40,285 nt of DNA, taken from positions 1-40,285 of the forward strand of contig JAFGVI010000120.1 in the NCBI GenBank assembly GCA_016938065.1, in the 5' to 3' direction. Source of the stretch: Deltaproteobacteria bacterium. Its GTDB lineage: Bacteria > Desulfobacterota > Anaeroferrophillalia > Anaeroferrophillales > Tharpellaceae. The first letter of the stretch is position 1. Each line of letters begins with the position of its first letter. The notes beneath the pieces are model-generated. The model searched no databases, was not told where the DNA came from, and was given only the letters and a program-made list of their open reading frames with translations. A program made the position numbers and the translations under genes. This document shows positions 8,244 to 16,240 of this stretch, one piece after another.

Positions 8244-8986
8244 TGAATCTCACACTCCACGAACAAGGCCGCATGATCGGAAAGATTTTTCCAGATACCA
8301 TTGTGATAGGTCGTAGATTTTAGCGCCTGCAGTCTATTGATATAAATACGATCGAGCGGCAGAAACGGCAGGTGCGCCGGAAAGGTCAGCGCCCGGCGGC
8401 CGCTGGCCTGCACGGCGGCATCAATCAGGCCGGGAAATAAAGCAAAATCAACCACGCATTGCCCGCGCCAGTCATTAAAATCGCCGGCCATAATCAGCGG
8501 CGCCTCCGGCGGAATGTAACGCTCGGCATATGCGGCCAGCATTCTGATCTGCTTACGCCGTGAAATCGCAAAGAGACCGAGATGGATACAAAGACAGTGC
8601 AATGGCAGCCGACTTCCGGGAAGGGTTAAGATGCAGTGCAGAAAACCGCGCTGTTCAAAGCTGTTGGTGGAAACATTGACCTGCTCGGAAGCCGTGATCG
8701 GAAACCTTGAAAGAATAGCATTGCCGTGATGACCGTGCGGATAGAAGGCATTTTTGCTGTAGGAAAAATGGCGCCAATCAGGATCGGCAATAAATTCGTG
8801 CTGGGCCTGTTCCGGCCAGTTATGGTGTTTGGCCGCCAGGGATGAATTTTCCCCGATAACTTCCTGTAAAAAAACGATATCCGCATTTGTGGTCTGAATG
8901 GCCTCACGCAGCTGGTGCAGGATGAAGCGGCGGTTACCGAGGGAAAATCCTTTGTGAATATTAATCGTTAGAATATGTATCTTCAT
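8240..8986 (-). CDS. Endonuclease/exonuclease/phosphatase family protein (YbhP-like)
   Basis: The 248-residue protein shows the fold's conserved blocks in order: LTINIHKG at the N-terminus (the metal-site Asn), VFLQEV (catalytic Glu), HGNAILSRFPI, IHLGLF, MAGDFNDWRG (Asp and Asn) and the terminal SDHAALFVE (catalytic His). Members cleave phosphodiester or phosphomonoester bonds in nucleic acids, sphingolipids or phosphoinositides. Coupling to cardiolipin synthase by a 4-base overlap suggests a role in phospholipid or envelope metabolism, as proposed for E. coli YbhP. A perfect 12-base palindrome (TTGAAATTTCAA, 8988-8999) lies immediately upstream of the ATG, and no obvious ribosome site is visible, so initiation may be controlled or weak. 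Confidence 0.88.
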   Translation of the reverse strand: MKIHILTINIHKGFSLGNRRFILHQLREAIQTTNADIVFLQEVIGENSSLAAKHHNWPEQAQHEFIADPDWRHFSYSKNAFYPHGHHGNAILSRFPITASEQVNVSTNSFEQRGFLHCILTLPGSRLPLHCLCIHLGLFAISRRKQIRMLAAYAERYIPPEAPLIMAGDFNDWRGQCVVDFALFPGLIDAAVQASGRRALTFPAHLPFLPLDRIYINRLQALKSTTYHNGIWKNLSDHAALFVECEIQ

Positions 8987-9078
8987 CTTGAAATTTCAAT
9001 CCTTCAAGGATACCGCATGTCACTCGCTTCCAGCGACTTTAGCAAAGCGCCAGAATTTTGCCAAAAAAGAATTTGGCC

Positions 9079-9106
9079 TTGACAAAACCCGATACCGTAA
9101 TATATT
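9079..9106 (+). promoter_or_regulatory. Sigma70-type promoter for the YgjP-flavoprotein operon
   Basis: TTGACA (9079-9084) and TATATT (9101-9106) are separated by 16 bases and sit about 95 bases upstream of the first plus-strand gene. A short inverted repeat GCCAAA/TTTGGC (9060-9077) abuts the -35. The match is good, and nothing else in the divergent gap 8987-9201 stands out. Confidence 0.6.
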
Positions 9107-9201
9107 GCGCCGCGATTGTAAAGCTAAGAAAGATAGTATTTAAGCCCTGCTGCAGCCAGTCGCCAGTCAATTAACTTAACCAACAAGCCTCAGGAACCCC
9201 T

Positions 9202-9801
9202 TTGCCGATCATAAAAAAATCAGTTCCGCTGCCGGCCGTCATCGATCTTGACAACATCGGCCCGGTCACCTTTGTCGCCAGCGCCAGAGCACAAAGACTC
9301 AATATCAGCGTCAAAGCCGACGGCGGCATCAGAGTGGCGCTTCCCAAACGGGCAACGCTGGTTGAAGCCCAAAGCTTTGTCTTGAGCAAACAGCTCTGGA
9401 TTCAAAAACAATTGGTTCGGCTGCAGAAGGTCAAGCAGAAGGCAGCTCAATCAGCCGAAGAAATCAAGAAACTGGATATTGACAAGGCATCAGCTAAAAT
9501 CAGCGCACGCTTGCAGGAGCTGGCCCGGGAACATAACTTCAGCTTCAACCGGCTGACTATCCGCAATCAGAAAACCCGCTGGGGCAGCTGCTCGGCTAAA
9601 AATAATCTCAGCCTCAATATCAAGCTTGCCCTGCTCCCGGCGGAACTTATGGATCTGGTGCTGGTGCATGAGCTGATTCATACCAAAATCAAAAACCACG
9701 GCACCAGATTCTGGCAGAAGCTTGAAGAGATCTGTCCCCGAGCCCGGGAACTTGACCGGCATGTCAACAGCCACAGCGGCCTGCTCCACCTTCCTCTTTA
9801 G
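9202..9801 (+). CDS. YgjP-like zinc metallopeptidase (DUF45, SprT/M48-like)
   Basis: The 199-residue protein carries the zinc-binding HELIH within LVLVHELIHTKIKNHGTRFW (near residue 155). It is preceded by the family signature TRWGSCSAKNNLSLN and by RVALPKRATL at the N-terminus. This is the YgjP/DUF45 family of small cytoplasmic metallopeptidases of unknown substrate. The likely start is a TTG at 9202, six bases after an AGGA. No ATG in this frame sits near a better site. It starts a plus-strand run with the flavoprotein 8 bases downstream. Confidence 0.88.
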   Translation: MPIIKKSVPLPAVIDLDNIGPVTFVASARAQRLNISVKADGGIRVALPKRATLVEAQSFVLSKQLWIQKQLVRLQKVKQKAAQSAEEIKKLDIDKASAKISARLQELAREHNFSFNRLTIRNQKTRWGSCSAKNNLSLNIKLALLPAELMDLVLVHELIHTKIKNHGTRFWQKLEEICPRARELDRHVNSHSGLLHLPL

Positions 9802-9809
9802 GTGTTAAC

Positions 9810-11024
9810 ATGAAAATCGCCATCATTGGCGGAGGCGCCGCCGGCTTTTTTGCAGCCATCGCCACCAAGGAAAATTACCCTGAGGCTCAAGTTGTAATTT
9901 TTGAAAAAGCAGAAAAAATCTTACGCAAGGTTAAAATATCCGGGGGCGGCCGCTGTAATCTCACCAATGCCTGCCCCTGCCTGAGTGAGCTCGCCAAAGC
10001 TTACCCCAGAGGGGAAAAAAGTCTGAAAAAAGCCTTTCAGATTTTTAACAACCAGGATGCGAGGCGCTGGTTCGAAAGCCGGGGGGTGCCTCTGGTCATT
10101 GAAGATGATAATTGTGTTTTTCCGGCCTCGCAGAACTCACAAAGCATCATCGACTGTTTTTTAGAGCAAACCGGAAAACTCAAGATTGCCATAAAAATCG
10201 GTCGGGGGGTAAAGGCCATCACCCCGGTCGCAGACCGGCTGCAGCTCGATTTTACGGATAAGGACGCACCCGCTGAAGTTTTTGACAAGGTCATCGTCGC
10301 CACCGGCGGGTCACCTCAGAAAAAGGGGTTGGCGTGGCTCGAAAAACTGGGCCACAAAATCGAAGATCCGGTGCCGTCACTATTCTCCCTGATGATGGCG
10401 AACGAAACGATTACCACCCTGATGGGGGTTGTCGTCGAAAACGTTTCCGTGACTCTGCAGGGGAGCAAGCTCAAAGCCGAGGGCCCGCTGCTGATTACTC
10501 ACTGGGGCATGAGCGGCCCGGTAATTCTGAAACTCTCTTCGTTGGGAGCCAGAGTTTTAAGCGCAAGCGGCTATAACACGAAAATCCAGATCAACTGGGT
10601 CAATCAACCGAATAATGACGCCGTTATGGAGACCCTTGATAAAATTGTCACTGAACACCCCAATAAGTTCCTGATCAACGTCAGGCCCTATCTTTTACCA
10701 GACAGCTTATGGCGTTATTTACTGGCGAAAAGAGAGTTCTCCACCAGTAAACCGTGGCGGGAACTGGGCCGCAAAGGTCTTAATAAATTGGTCGACATCC
10801 TCAGCAATGATGTTTATACGGTAAGCGGAAAAACCTCGTTTAAAGAAGAATTTGTCACCTGCGGCGGGGTCAGTCGCGAAAGTATTGATTTTAAGACGAT
10901 GCAAAGCCGGGTCTGTAAAAATCTCTATTTTGCCGGAGAGGTAATGGACATTGACGGCATTACCGGAGGCTATAATTTTCAGGCCGCCTGGACCAGCGCC
11001 TTTATTGCCGCTAAACTGCACTAA
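9810..11024 (+). CDS. HI0933/BaiN-family FAD-dependent oxidoreductase
   Basis: The 404-residue protein opens with a Rossmann dinucleotide-binding motif (IAIIGGGAAGFFAAI). The family signature KISGGGRCNLTNAC follows, and it closes with FAGEVMDIDGITGGYNFQAAWTSA, both diagnostic of the HI0933/YhiN flavoprotein family. A member named BaiN was linked to bile-acid reduction in Clostridium, but the family is widespread and its general reaction is not established. It lies 8 bases after the YgjP-like gene, so they are probably cotranscribed. Confidence 0.9.
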   Translation: MKIAIIGGGAAGFFAAIATKENYPEAQVVIFEKAEKILRKVKISGGGRCNLTNACPCLSELAKAYPRGEKSLKKAFQIFNNQDARRWFESRGVPLVIEDDNCVFPASQNSQSIIDCFLEQTGKLKIAIKIGRGVKAITPVADRLQLDFTDKDAPAEVFDKVIVATGGSPQKKGLAWLEKLGHKIEDPVPSLFSLMMANETITTLMGVVVENVSVTLQGSKLKAEGPLLITHWGMSGPVILKLSSLGARVLSASGYNTKIQINWVNQPNNDAVMETLDKIVTEHPNKFLINVRPYLLPDSLWRYLLAKREFSTSKPWRELGRKGLNKLVDILSNDVYTVSGKTSFKEEFVTCGGVSRESIDFKTMQSRVCKNLYFAGEVMDIDGITGGYNFQAAWTSAFIAAKLH

Positions 11025-11072
11025 GCTGAACAGTTAACTTGAACTAAATTTTATCAAGAGAACCTGAATCTG

Positions 11073-11330
11073 ATGGCGAAAGAGCTTCCCGAAGATATCA
11101 GAAAAGATCTGGACCGTGCTTGCGCCCTGCATCAGCGGGCGGTGTCTGATTATGCCCAGTGCCTGGAGTTCAGTAAAATCATGGCAGAACTCTTGTCCCG
11201 GCTCGAAGATGCCGACTGCTACAAGGCTGCCGGCAAGGTTATGGGCATTCTGCTGGAGTGTAATCCCAAAGAGGGCTGCCACTGTGAGAAAGCGGCTATG
11301 GTCAGCGGCCGCATGGAAAAAATCTACTGA
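11073..11330 (+). CDS. Small conserved-looking Cys-containing protein of unknown function
   Basis: The 85-residue protein is predicted to be mostly helical and soluble. Cys residues lie in RACALHQ, AQCLEF, DADCYKA and the C-terminal ECNPKEGCHCEKA. I recognise no family. It follows the flavoprotein by 48 bases and ends about 40 bases before a strong terminator hairpin, so it is probably the last gene of that operon. The four dispersed Cys and the C-x5-C-x-C cluster could coordinate metal, which is speculative. Confidence 0.6.
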   Translation: MAKELPEDIRKDLDRACALHQRAVSDYAQCLEFSKIMAELLSRLEDADCYKAAGKVMGILLECNPKEGCHCEKAAMVSGRMEKIY

Positions 11331-11371
11331 ATGAACTGCCGCTGCTAAACTTTTCAACCCCGATAAAAGTA

Positions 11372-11419
11372 GAAAATCCCGGAAAAACCATCTATAAATC
11401 TGGTTCTTCCGGGATTTTC
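11372..11419. terminator. Bidirectional hairpin terminator between convergent operons
   Basis: A 19-base stem (11372-11390 with 11401-11419) has a single mismatch and a 10-base loop. The GC core is CCCGG, with A/T-rich flanks on both sides. It lies between the plus-strand operon ending at 11330 and the minus-strand operon ending at 11473, so it can stop both. Confidence 0.85.
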
Positions 11420-11472
11420 AATTTAATCCGGCAGCCGTTTATTATACCGGCCACCTCGCCTTTTATCTGAAA

Positions 11473-12345
11473 TTACCGGCCCAGCGCCTTGACTACGGTC
11501 TCGCCGATATCGGCCGGGCTTTTGACGACGTGAATGCCGGCTTTGCGCATGGCCGCCATCTTCTCATCGGCCGTACCTTTACCCCCGGCGATGATGGCTC
11601 CGGCGTGCCCCATGCGGCGCCCCGGAGGGGCGGTCTGGCCGGCGATAAAACCGATCACCGGTTTACTCATATGATCCGCCACAAACTGAGCCGCCTGCTC
11701 TTCGGCACTGCCGCCGATCTCGCCGATCATAACCACCGCTTCAGTATCGGGATCAGCTTCAAAAAGCGCCAGCAGATCAATAAACTGGCTGCCGATAATG
11801 GGGTCGCCACCAATGCCGATACAGGTGGACTGGCCCAGACCTCTTTCGGTCAACTGGGCCACCGCTTCATAGGTCAGAGTGCCGCTGCGCGAGATCACGC
11901 CGATGGTGCCGGCTTTATGAATGAATCCAGGCATAATACCAACCTTGGCCTGATCCGGCGTAATGATTCCGGGACAGTTGGGGCCGATCATCCGGGTCTT
12001 TTTGCCTTTCATGAAGGCTTTAACTTTAAGCATATCCAGCGTCGGAATGCCTTCGGTGATACAGACCACCAGAGCGATACCGGCATCGGTTGCTTCCATG
12101 ATCGCATCGGCGGCAAATGGCGGCGGCACAAAGATCAATGAGACGTTGGCGCCAGTCGCCTTGACGGCCTCGTCGACCGTATTGAAAACCGGCACCTCAT
12201 CCATTTTAGAACCACCTTTACCCGGCGTCACCCCGGCAACCACCTTAGTACCATAGGCGATGCATTGACGGGCATGAAACATCCCCTCATTGCCGGTGAT
12301 CCCCTGGACCACTATCTTACTATCTTTATTGACTAGAATAGACAT
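11473..12345 (-). CDS. sucD: Succinyl-CoA ligase (ADP/GDP-forming), alpha subunit
   Basis: The 290-residue protein has the full length of SucD. It shows the CoA-binding start [43 protein letters not shown], and the phosphohistidine loop [18 protein letters not shown], whose His carries the catalytic phosphate. With SucC it interconverts succinyl-CoA and succinate with ATP or GTP formation in the cytoplasm. It is the last gene of the long minus-strand run, 39 bases after sucC, with a strong TAAGGAG site. Its place beside fumarase and a fumarate-reductase-type pair indicates the succinyl-CoA to malate segment of a reductive or oxidative methylmalonyl-CoA or citric acid pathway. Confidence 0.97.
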   Translation of the reverse strand: MSILVNKDSKIVVQGITGNEGMFHARQCIAYGTKVVAGVTPGKGGSKMDEVPVFNTVDEAVKATGANVSLIFVPPPFAADAIMEATDAGIALVVCITEGIPTLDMLKVKAFMKGKKTRMIGPNCPGIITPDQAKVGIMPGFIHKAGTIGVISRSGTLTYEAVAQLTERGLGQSTCIGIGGDPIIGSQFIDLLALFEADPDTEAVVMIGEIGGSAEEQAAQFVADHMSKPVIGFIAGQTAPPGRRMGHAGAIIAGGKGTADEKMAAMRKAGIHVVKSPADIGETVVKALGR

Positions 12346-12384
12346 TAATCTATCTCCTTAATTAAAAACAGTTGCGAATTACTC

Positions 12385-13548
12385 TCACTTGAAGGAAGCG
12401 ACGACCTTGGTCGCAGCATCGGCCAGACCGCGGGCGACGATCATGTCGATACCTGATTCAGCCAGAATTTTTGAGGCCTCTTCGGCGTTGGTGCCTTCAA
12501 GACGAACCACCAGAGGAACCGTAACATCAACCATTTTGGTCGCTTCGATAATGCCGCTGGCAATCCGGTCGCAACGCACAATCCCGCCAAAAATATTAAC
12601 CAGAACCGCCTTGACATTGGGATCGGAAAGAATAATACGAAAGGCGTTGGCCACCGATTCAGCATTGGCAGCCCCGCCAACATCAAGAAAGTTGGCAGGT
12701 TCTGCCCCGGCCAGCTTAATGATATCCATGGTCGCCATGGCCAGACCGGCACCATTAACCATACAGCCGACTTCGCCGTCGAGCTTGATATAGTTAAGAC
12801 CGAATTTGGAAGCTTCAACCTCCAAGGGCTCCTCTTCATCGAGATCCCGCAGCCCGGTCCAGCTCTCTTTGTGACGATAGAGAGCATTCTCATCAAAATT
12901 TATTTTGGCATCGAGTGCCAGAACCCGGCCGTCAGCCGTTTCAACCAGAGGGTTGATCTCGACCATCGCACAATCCTGGGCTTCAAAAAGTTTATAGAGG
13001 TTCATAAAAAGGGTACTGGCCTGGCGCACCACTTTACCCTCGAAACCGAGGCCGTAAGCGATCTTGGTCGCCTGAAAAGGACGTAAGCCCAGAGCCGGAT
13101 CGATAAACTCCTTGATAATCTTCTCCGGGGTCTCGGCCGCCACCTTTTCGATCTCCATACCGCCTTCGGTACTCGCCATAATCACCGGGCACTCGCTGGC
13201 GCGATCAACCACAATACCAAAGTAATACTCTTTTTTAATCGTCATCCCCTCTTCGATGAGAAGACGTTTGACCTTTTTGCCTTCAGGACCGGTCTGATGG
13301 GTCACCAGCTGCATACCGAAAATCTCTCCCGCCACCTTCTCAGCTTCAGCCAGACCGTTAACAACCTTGACGCCGCCGCCTTTTCCGCGACCGCCGGCAT
13401 GAATCTGGGCTTTGACCACAACCGTCCCGCCCCCCAACTCGTTTACCGCCGCTTCGACCTGACTGAGGTCGAAGACCGGAACCCCGCGAGGCACCTGAAC
13501 GCCGGCTTCTTGCAGCAGCGCTTTCGCCTGATATTCATGAATTTTCAT
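12385..13548 (-). CDS. sucC: Succinyl-CoA ligase (ADP/GDP-forming), beta subunit
   Basis: The 387-residue protein is standard-length SucC. It has the ATP-grasp opening [20 protein letters not shown], the Gly-rich [24 protein letters not shown], and the C-terminal [22 protein letters not shown] and [11 protein letters not shown]. It provides the nucleotide-binding and succinate-activating part of the enzyme. An AGGAGG site lies 5 bases before the ATG. A hairpin with a U-rich tail sits between it and the upstream flavoprotein gene, so sucCD may be expressed at a lower level than, or partly apart from, the Hdr genes. Confidence 0.97.
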   Translation of the reverse strand: MKIHEYQAKALLQEAGVQVPRGVPVFDLSQVEAAVNELGGGTVVVKAQIHAGGRGKGGGVKVVNGLAEAEKVAGEIFGMQLVTHQTGPEGKKVKRLLIEEGMTIKKEYYFGIVVDRASECPVIMASTEGGMEIEKVAAETPEKIIKEFIDPALGLRPFQATKIAYGLGFEGKVVRQASTLFMNLYKLFEAQDCAMVEINPLVETADGRVLALDAKINFDENALYRHKESWTGLRDLDEEEPLEVEASKFGLNYIKLDGEVGCMVNGAGLAMATMDIIKLAGAEPANFLDVGGAANAESVANAFRIILSDPNVKAVLVNIFGGIVRCDRIASGIIEATKMVDVTVPLVVRLEGTNAEEASKILAESGIDMIVARGLADAATKVVASFK

Positions 13549-13605
13549 CGTTCCTCCTAAAGTTTTACTTGAGGTTTTAATAACCTTTTCTGCAACTTAA
13601 AATAA

Positions 13606-13626
13606 AGGCGGGGACAGGCCCCGCCT
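13606..13626 (-). terminator. Rho-independent terminator or attenuator inside the operon
   Basis: Read on the minus strand, an 8-base stem AGGCGGGG/CCCCGCCT with a 5-base loop is followed directly by TTATTTTAAG. It falls 28 bases after the flavoprotein stop codon and 58 bases before the sucC start. No convincing new promoter is visible between it and sucC, so partial read-through is likely. Confidence 0.7.
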
Positions 13627-13653
13627 CTATTCTGAAATTCAGTTAAGCTGCTT

Positions 13654-15339
13654 TTAAGCTCTGATGCCGCCCTGATAATGGGTGGTCAGCTGTTTTTCCA
13701 TGGTCTCGTCGCGAGTGTAATTGGGCAGGATCAGAGGGGCAACGCGATCGGTTTCAATTCTGGCGGCCGCCAGCTCTTTGTGATAGGCGTCAACATGGTC
13801 CATATTGATGCCGCTGAGCTCGCCGCTGAAGTTTTTCACATAGGCGGCAGCGTTGATCCCGGCCCGGCGACCGAAAACCGTGATGTCGAGCAGAGAGTTC
13901 CCCATCAGCCGGTTTTCGCCATGCACCCCGCCGGTGGCTTCACCGGCGGCAAAAAGACCGTCTACGTTGGTCGCACTGCTGTCGGCAATCTTCAGGCCGC
14001 CATTCTGATAGTGCAGGGTCGGATAGACCAGCATCGGCACCTGACTGATATCAATGCCATAACGCATGAACTGAATATATTTGGCCGGCAATTCCCGTTT
14101 GACCGCGCCCGGTCCTTCGAGGACCTCAATCATCGGCGAATCAAGCCAGACTCCGACCCGGCCGGTCGCCGTGATGATGCCGTTGCCCCGCTCCAGACAT
14201 TCGCGGATAATACAGGCCGATTCCACATCGCGAGGTTCGCGTTCAAAGACGAACTGCTCACCATTAATGTTAAGCAGATTGGCCCCCAAACCGCGCACTT
14301 TTTCAGTAATCAGCAGACCGATATTCTGCTCCGGAAAAGCCACGCCGGTCGGATGATACTGGGTCGAGTGCATGAAGGCCAGCGGCACCCCGGCGCGATA
14401 ACCCATCACCAGACCATCGGCCGTCGCGCCGTAATGGTTGGTGGTGGCAAAACCCTGAATATGAAGACGGCCATAACCGCCGGTGGCAATTACTGTGGCT
14501 TTGGCTTTGACCACGAAATACTCTTCGGTTTCCAGATTATAGAAGAGAGCGCCGGCCGCCCGGCCCTTGCTGTCTTTTATAATTTCAACCGCGGAGGAAA
14601 ACTCAAGCACCTTGATATCAGCCGCCCGGTTCCGCGACTCATCGCGTAAGACCCGCATAATGGCCGAGCCGGTCATATCGCCGGAGGAGTGCATCCGCTT
14701 GCGGCAAGTGCCGCCGCCGTGCCGCACCTGCAGACGGCCGTCCGGTTTTTTATCAAACATCAGGCCCAGACGTTCGAGCCATTCAATAACCAGCGGAGCA
14801 TCATTGGTCAAAGCCGCAACCAGTTCCGGGGTATTGGTGAAATGACCGCCGCCGATAACGTCGAGGTAGTGATAATAGGGTGAATCAACCTCCTGGGTTG
14901 CTCCCTGAATACCACCTTCGGCCATCACCGTATTGGCATCGCCATGCCGCAGCTTGGTTGCCAGAATAACCTTACATCCGTTTTCCTGAGCCATCAGCGC
15001 CGCCGAAGTGCCGCCGCCGCCGCCGCCGATGACCAGAACTTCAGTTTCATAAGCCGTCAGCTTTTCCAGCTGCGCCCCGGACACGATGAGGCGGGCTTTC
15101 GACTCAAGGACATCAGCAAATTCATCCGGATAGTTTTCCCCTTTACTGGGGCCTACCTTGATATCTCGCCGGCCGGCAGCCTTATAGTCCGGGTGAAATC
15201 TGCTGAGCACCTCTTCACGACCGGCCAGGGTCAAAGCTTCAAAATCAATCCCTTTCCGGCTCCGTTCGAGCCTCTCCGGACGGCTGGCTTCGACCTTCTT
15301 AATCAACTCCAGCATTTCAGGTGTATAACCCATGATCAT
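13654..15339 (-). CDS. Fumarate reductase/succinate dehydrogenase-type flavoprotein, soluble TfrA-like
   Basis: The 561-residue protein belongs to the FrdA/SdhA/aspartate-oxidase family. FAD binding is shown by TEVLVIGGGGGGTSAAL (about residue 100). Active-site blocks are conserved: TQYHPTGV, VRGLGANLLN, YPTLHYQNGGL and HGENRLMGNSLLD, matching the fumarate-binding His and Arg positions. Where succinate dehydrogenases and membrane-bound fumarate reductases have the covalent-FAD His (SHTVAAEGG in E. coli FrdA), it reads ANTVMAEGG, so FAD should be non-covalent, as in thiol:fumarate reductase. It has an unusual N-terminal extension of about 90 residues and a short C-terminus. ATGs at 15339 and 15333 are both possible starts. 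No membrane anchor gene is nearby, and it is preceded by its Fe-S partner. It probably interconverts succinate and fumarate in the cytoplasm. Confidence 0.88.
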   Translation of the reverse strand: MIMGYTPEMLELIKKVEASRPERLERSRKGIDFEALTLAGREEVLSRFHPDYKAAGRRDIKVGPSKGENYPDEFADVLESKARLIVSGAQLEKLTAYETEVLVIGGGGGGTSAALMAQENGCKVILATKLRHGDANTVMAEGGIQGATQEVDSPYYHYLDVIGGGHFTNTPELVAALTNDAPLVIEWLERLGLMFDKKPDGRLQVRHGGGTCRKRMHSSGDMTGSAIMRVLRDESRNRAADIKVLEFSSAVEIIKDSKGRAAGALFYNLETEEYFVVKAKATVIATGGYGRLHIQGFATTNHYGATADGLVMGYRAGVPLAFMHSTQYHPTGVAFPEQNIGLLITEKVRGLGANLLNINGEQFVFEREPRDVESACIIRECLERGNGIITATGRVGVWLDSPMIEVLEGPGAVKRELPAKYIQFMRYGIDISQVPMLVYPTLHYQNGGLKIADSSATNVDGLFAAGEATGGVHGENRLMGNSLLDITVFGRRAGINAAAYVKNFSGELSGINMDHVDAYHKELAAARIETDRVAPLILPNYTRDETMEKQLTTHYQGGIRA

Positions 15340-15370
15340 TCAACCTCGTTCAATATTTAAAACTTCAAGT

Positions 15371-16147
15371 TTAGAGAAAATTTTTATCCTGCGGCTGCCA
15401 GTCACTGCTCTCCTGCGGCTCCATCTCGCGATCAACATAGAGCTTCCGCAGACCATCTTCATCACCGGCAACCAGTTCCTTCAACATATTGACAAACTTA
15501 CCGGCGTTAATATCGGCAACTCGAGGCTTGAGATGCTGAGCCGCCGGCACCTGATATTTGGCATGCAGCCGCCGGCAGAGCTGGGCCAGATGAAAATGCT
15601 GAATCTGGGCCGGACAGCGGGAGGAGCAGAGACCGCACTGAATACAGTCGAAAGAGAGACGGGCCGCCTTGGCGATATCACCCCGCATCGCCGCATTGAC
15701 ATATTCCATAACCTCGATTTCCATGGGACAGGCTTTGGTACAGGTGTTACAGGCGACGCATTTCATGACCTCGGGGTAGAGTTTCATGATGGTTTCCGCC
15801 GAAGCATCGACCTTCTCGATATCATAAGCTGCGCGGTTAGCCGGGAAAAAGGGCAACTGCGTCAGATACATATCGGCCTGCACCACGGTCTGACAGGCGA
15901 GACAGAAATGGAGATGATAGTCCCCGGCAATCCGGTAAACCGTCGGACAGGCTCCACAGATGCCGCCCCGACAACCGCAGGATCGAATAAACTGATAACC
16001 GGCATATTCGACAGCTTTCTGAATCGTCATGGTTTCGGGAACCCGATACTGCTTCCCCATGATAAAGATCGGCACCAGCTTGGTGCCTTCAGGCAGAATA
16101 GCCCGGTCTCCGGTTGCTACCCTGATCTCTTTTTTGGCTTCACTCAT
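15371..16147 (-). CDS. Fumarate reductase/succinate dehydrogenase-type iron-sulfur subunit (TfrB N-terminal-like)
   Basis: The 258-residue protein has an N-terminal plant-type [2Fe-2S] domain (RSCGCRGGICGACP and HFCLACQT, about residues 70-105). Two [4Fe-4S]-type motifs follow, CVACNTCTKACP (about 148) and CIQCGLCSSRCP (about 190). This is the electron-transfer subunit that would feed or drain the flavoprotein encoded 31 bases downstream. Methanogen TfrB continues into an HdrB-like CCG domain. Here the protein stops before that domain, while two separate HdrB genes lie upstream in the same operon. Electrons may therefore pass from HdrB or HdrC to this subunit, which is inference. Confidence 0.88.
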   Translation of the reverse strand: MSEAKKEIRVATGDRAILPEGTKLVPIFIMGKQYRVPETMTIQKAVEYAGYQFIRSCGCRGGICGACPTVYRIAGDYHLHFCLACQTVVQADMYLTQLPFFPANRAAYDIEKVDASAETIMKLYPEVMKCVACNTCTKACPMEIEVMEYVNAAMRGDIAKAARLSFDCIQCGLCSSRCPAQIQHFHLAQLCRRLHAKYQVPAAQHLKPRVADINAGKFVNMLKELVAGDEDGLRKLYVDREMEPQESSDWQPQDKNFL

Positions 16148-16240
16148 TGCAAGCTTCCTCCTGCAGGAAAAACGTTTTCAAACTTCTATAATAAAATTCT
16201 GTCAAAAAACTGTCTCGAAGAAAATCAAAAAATCGAAAAA

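Noticed and set aside
13678-14649. Plus-strand open frame of 323 codons opposite the fumarate-reductase flavoprotein
   Set aside because: It is antisense to a well-conserved flavoprotein and shows no family motif.
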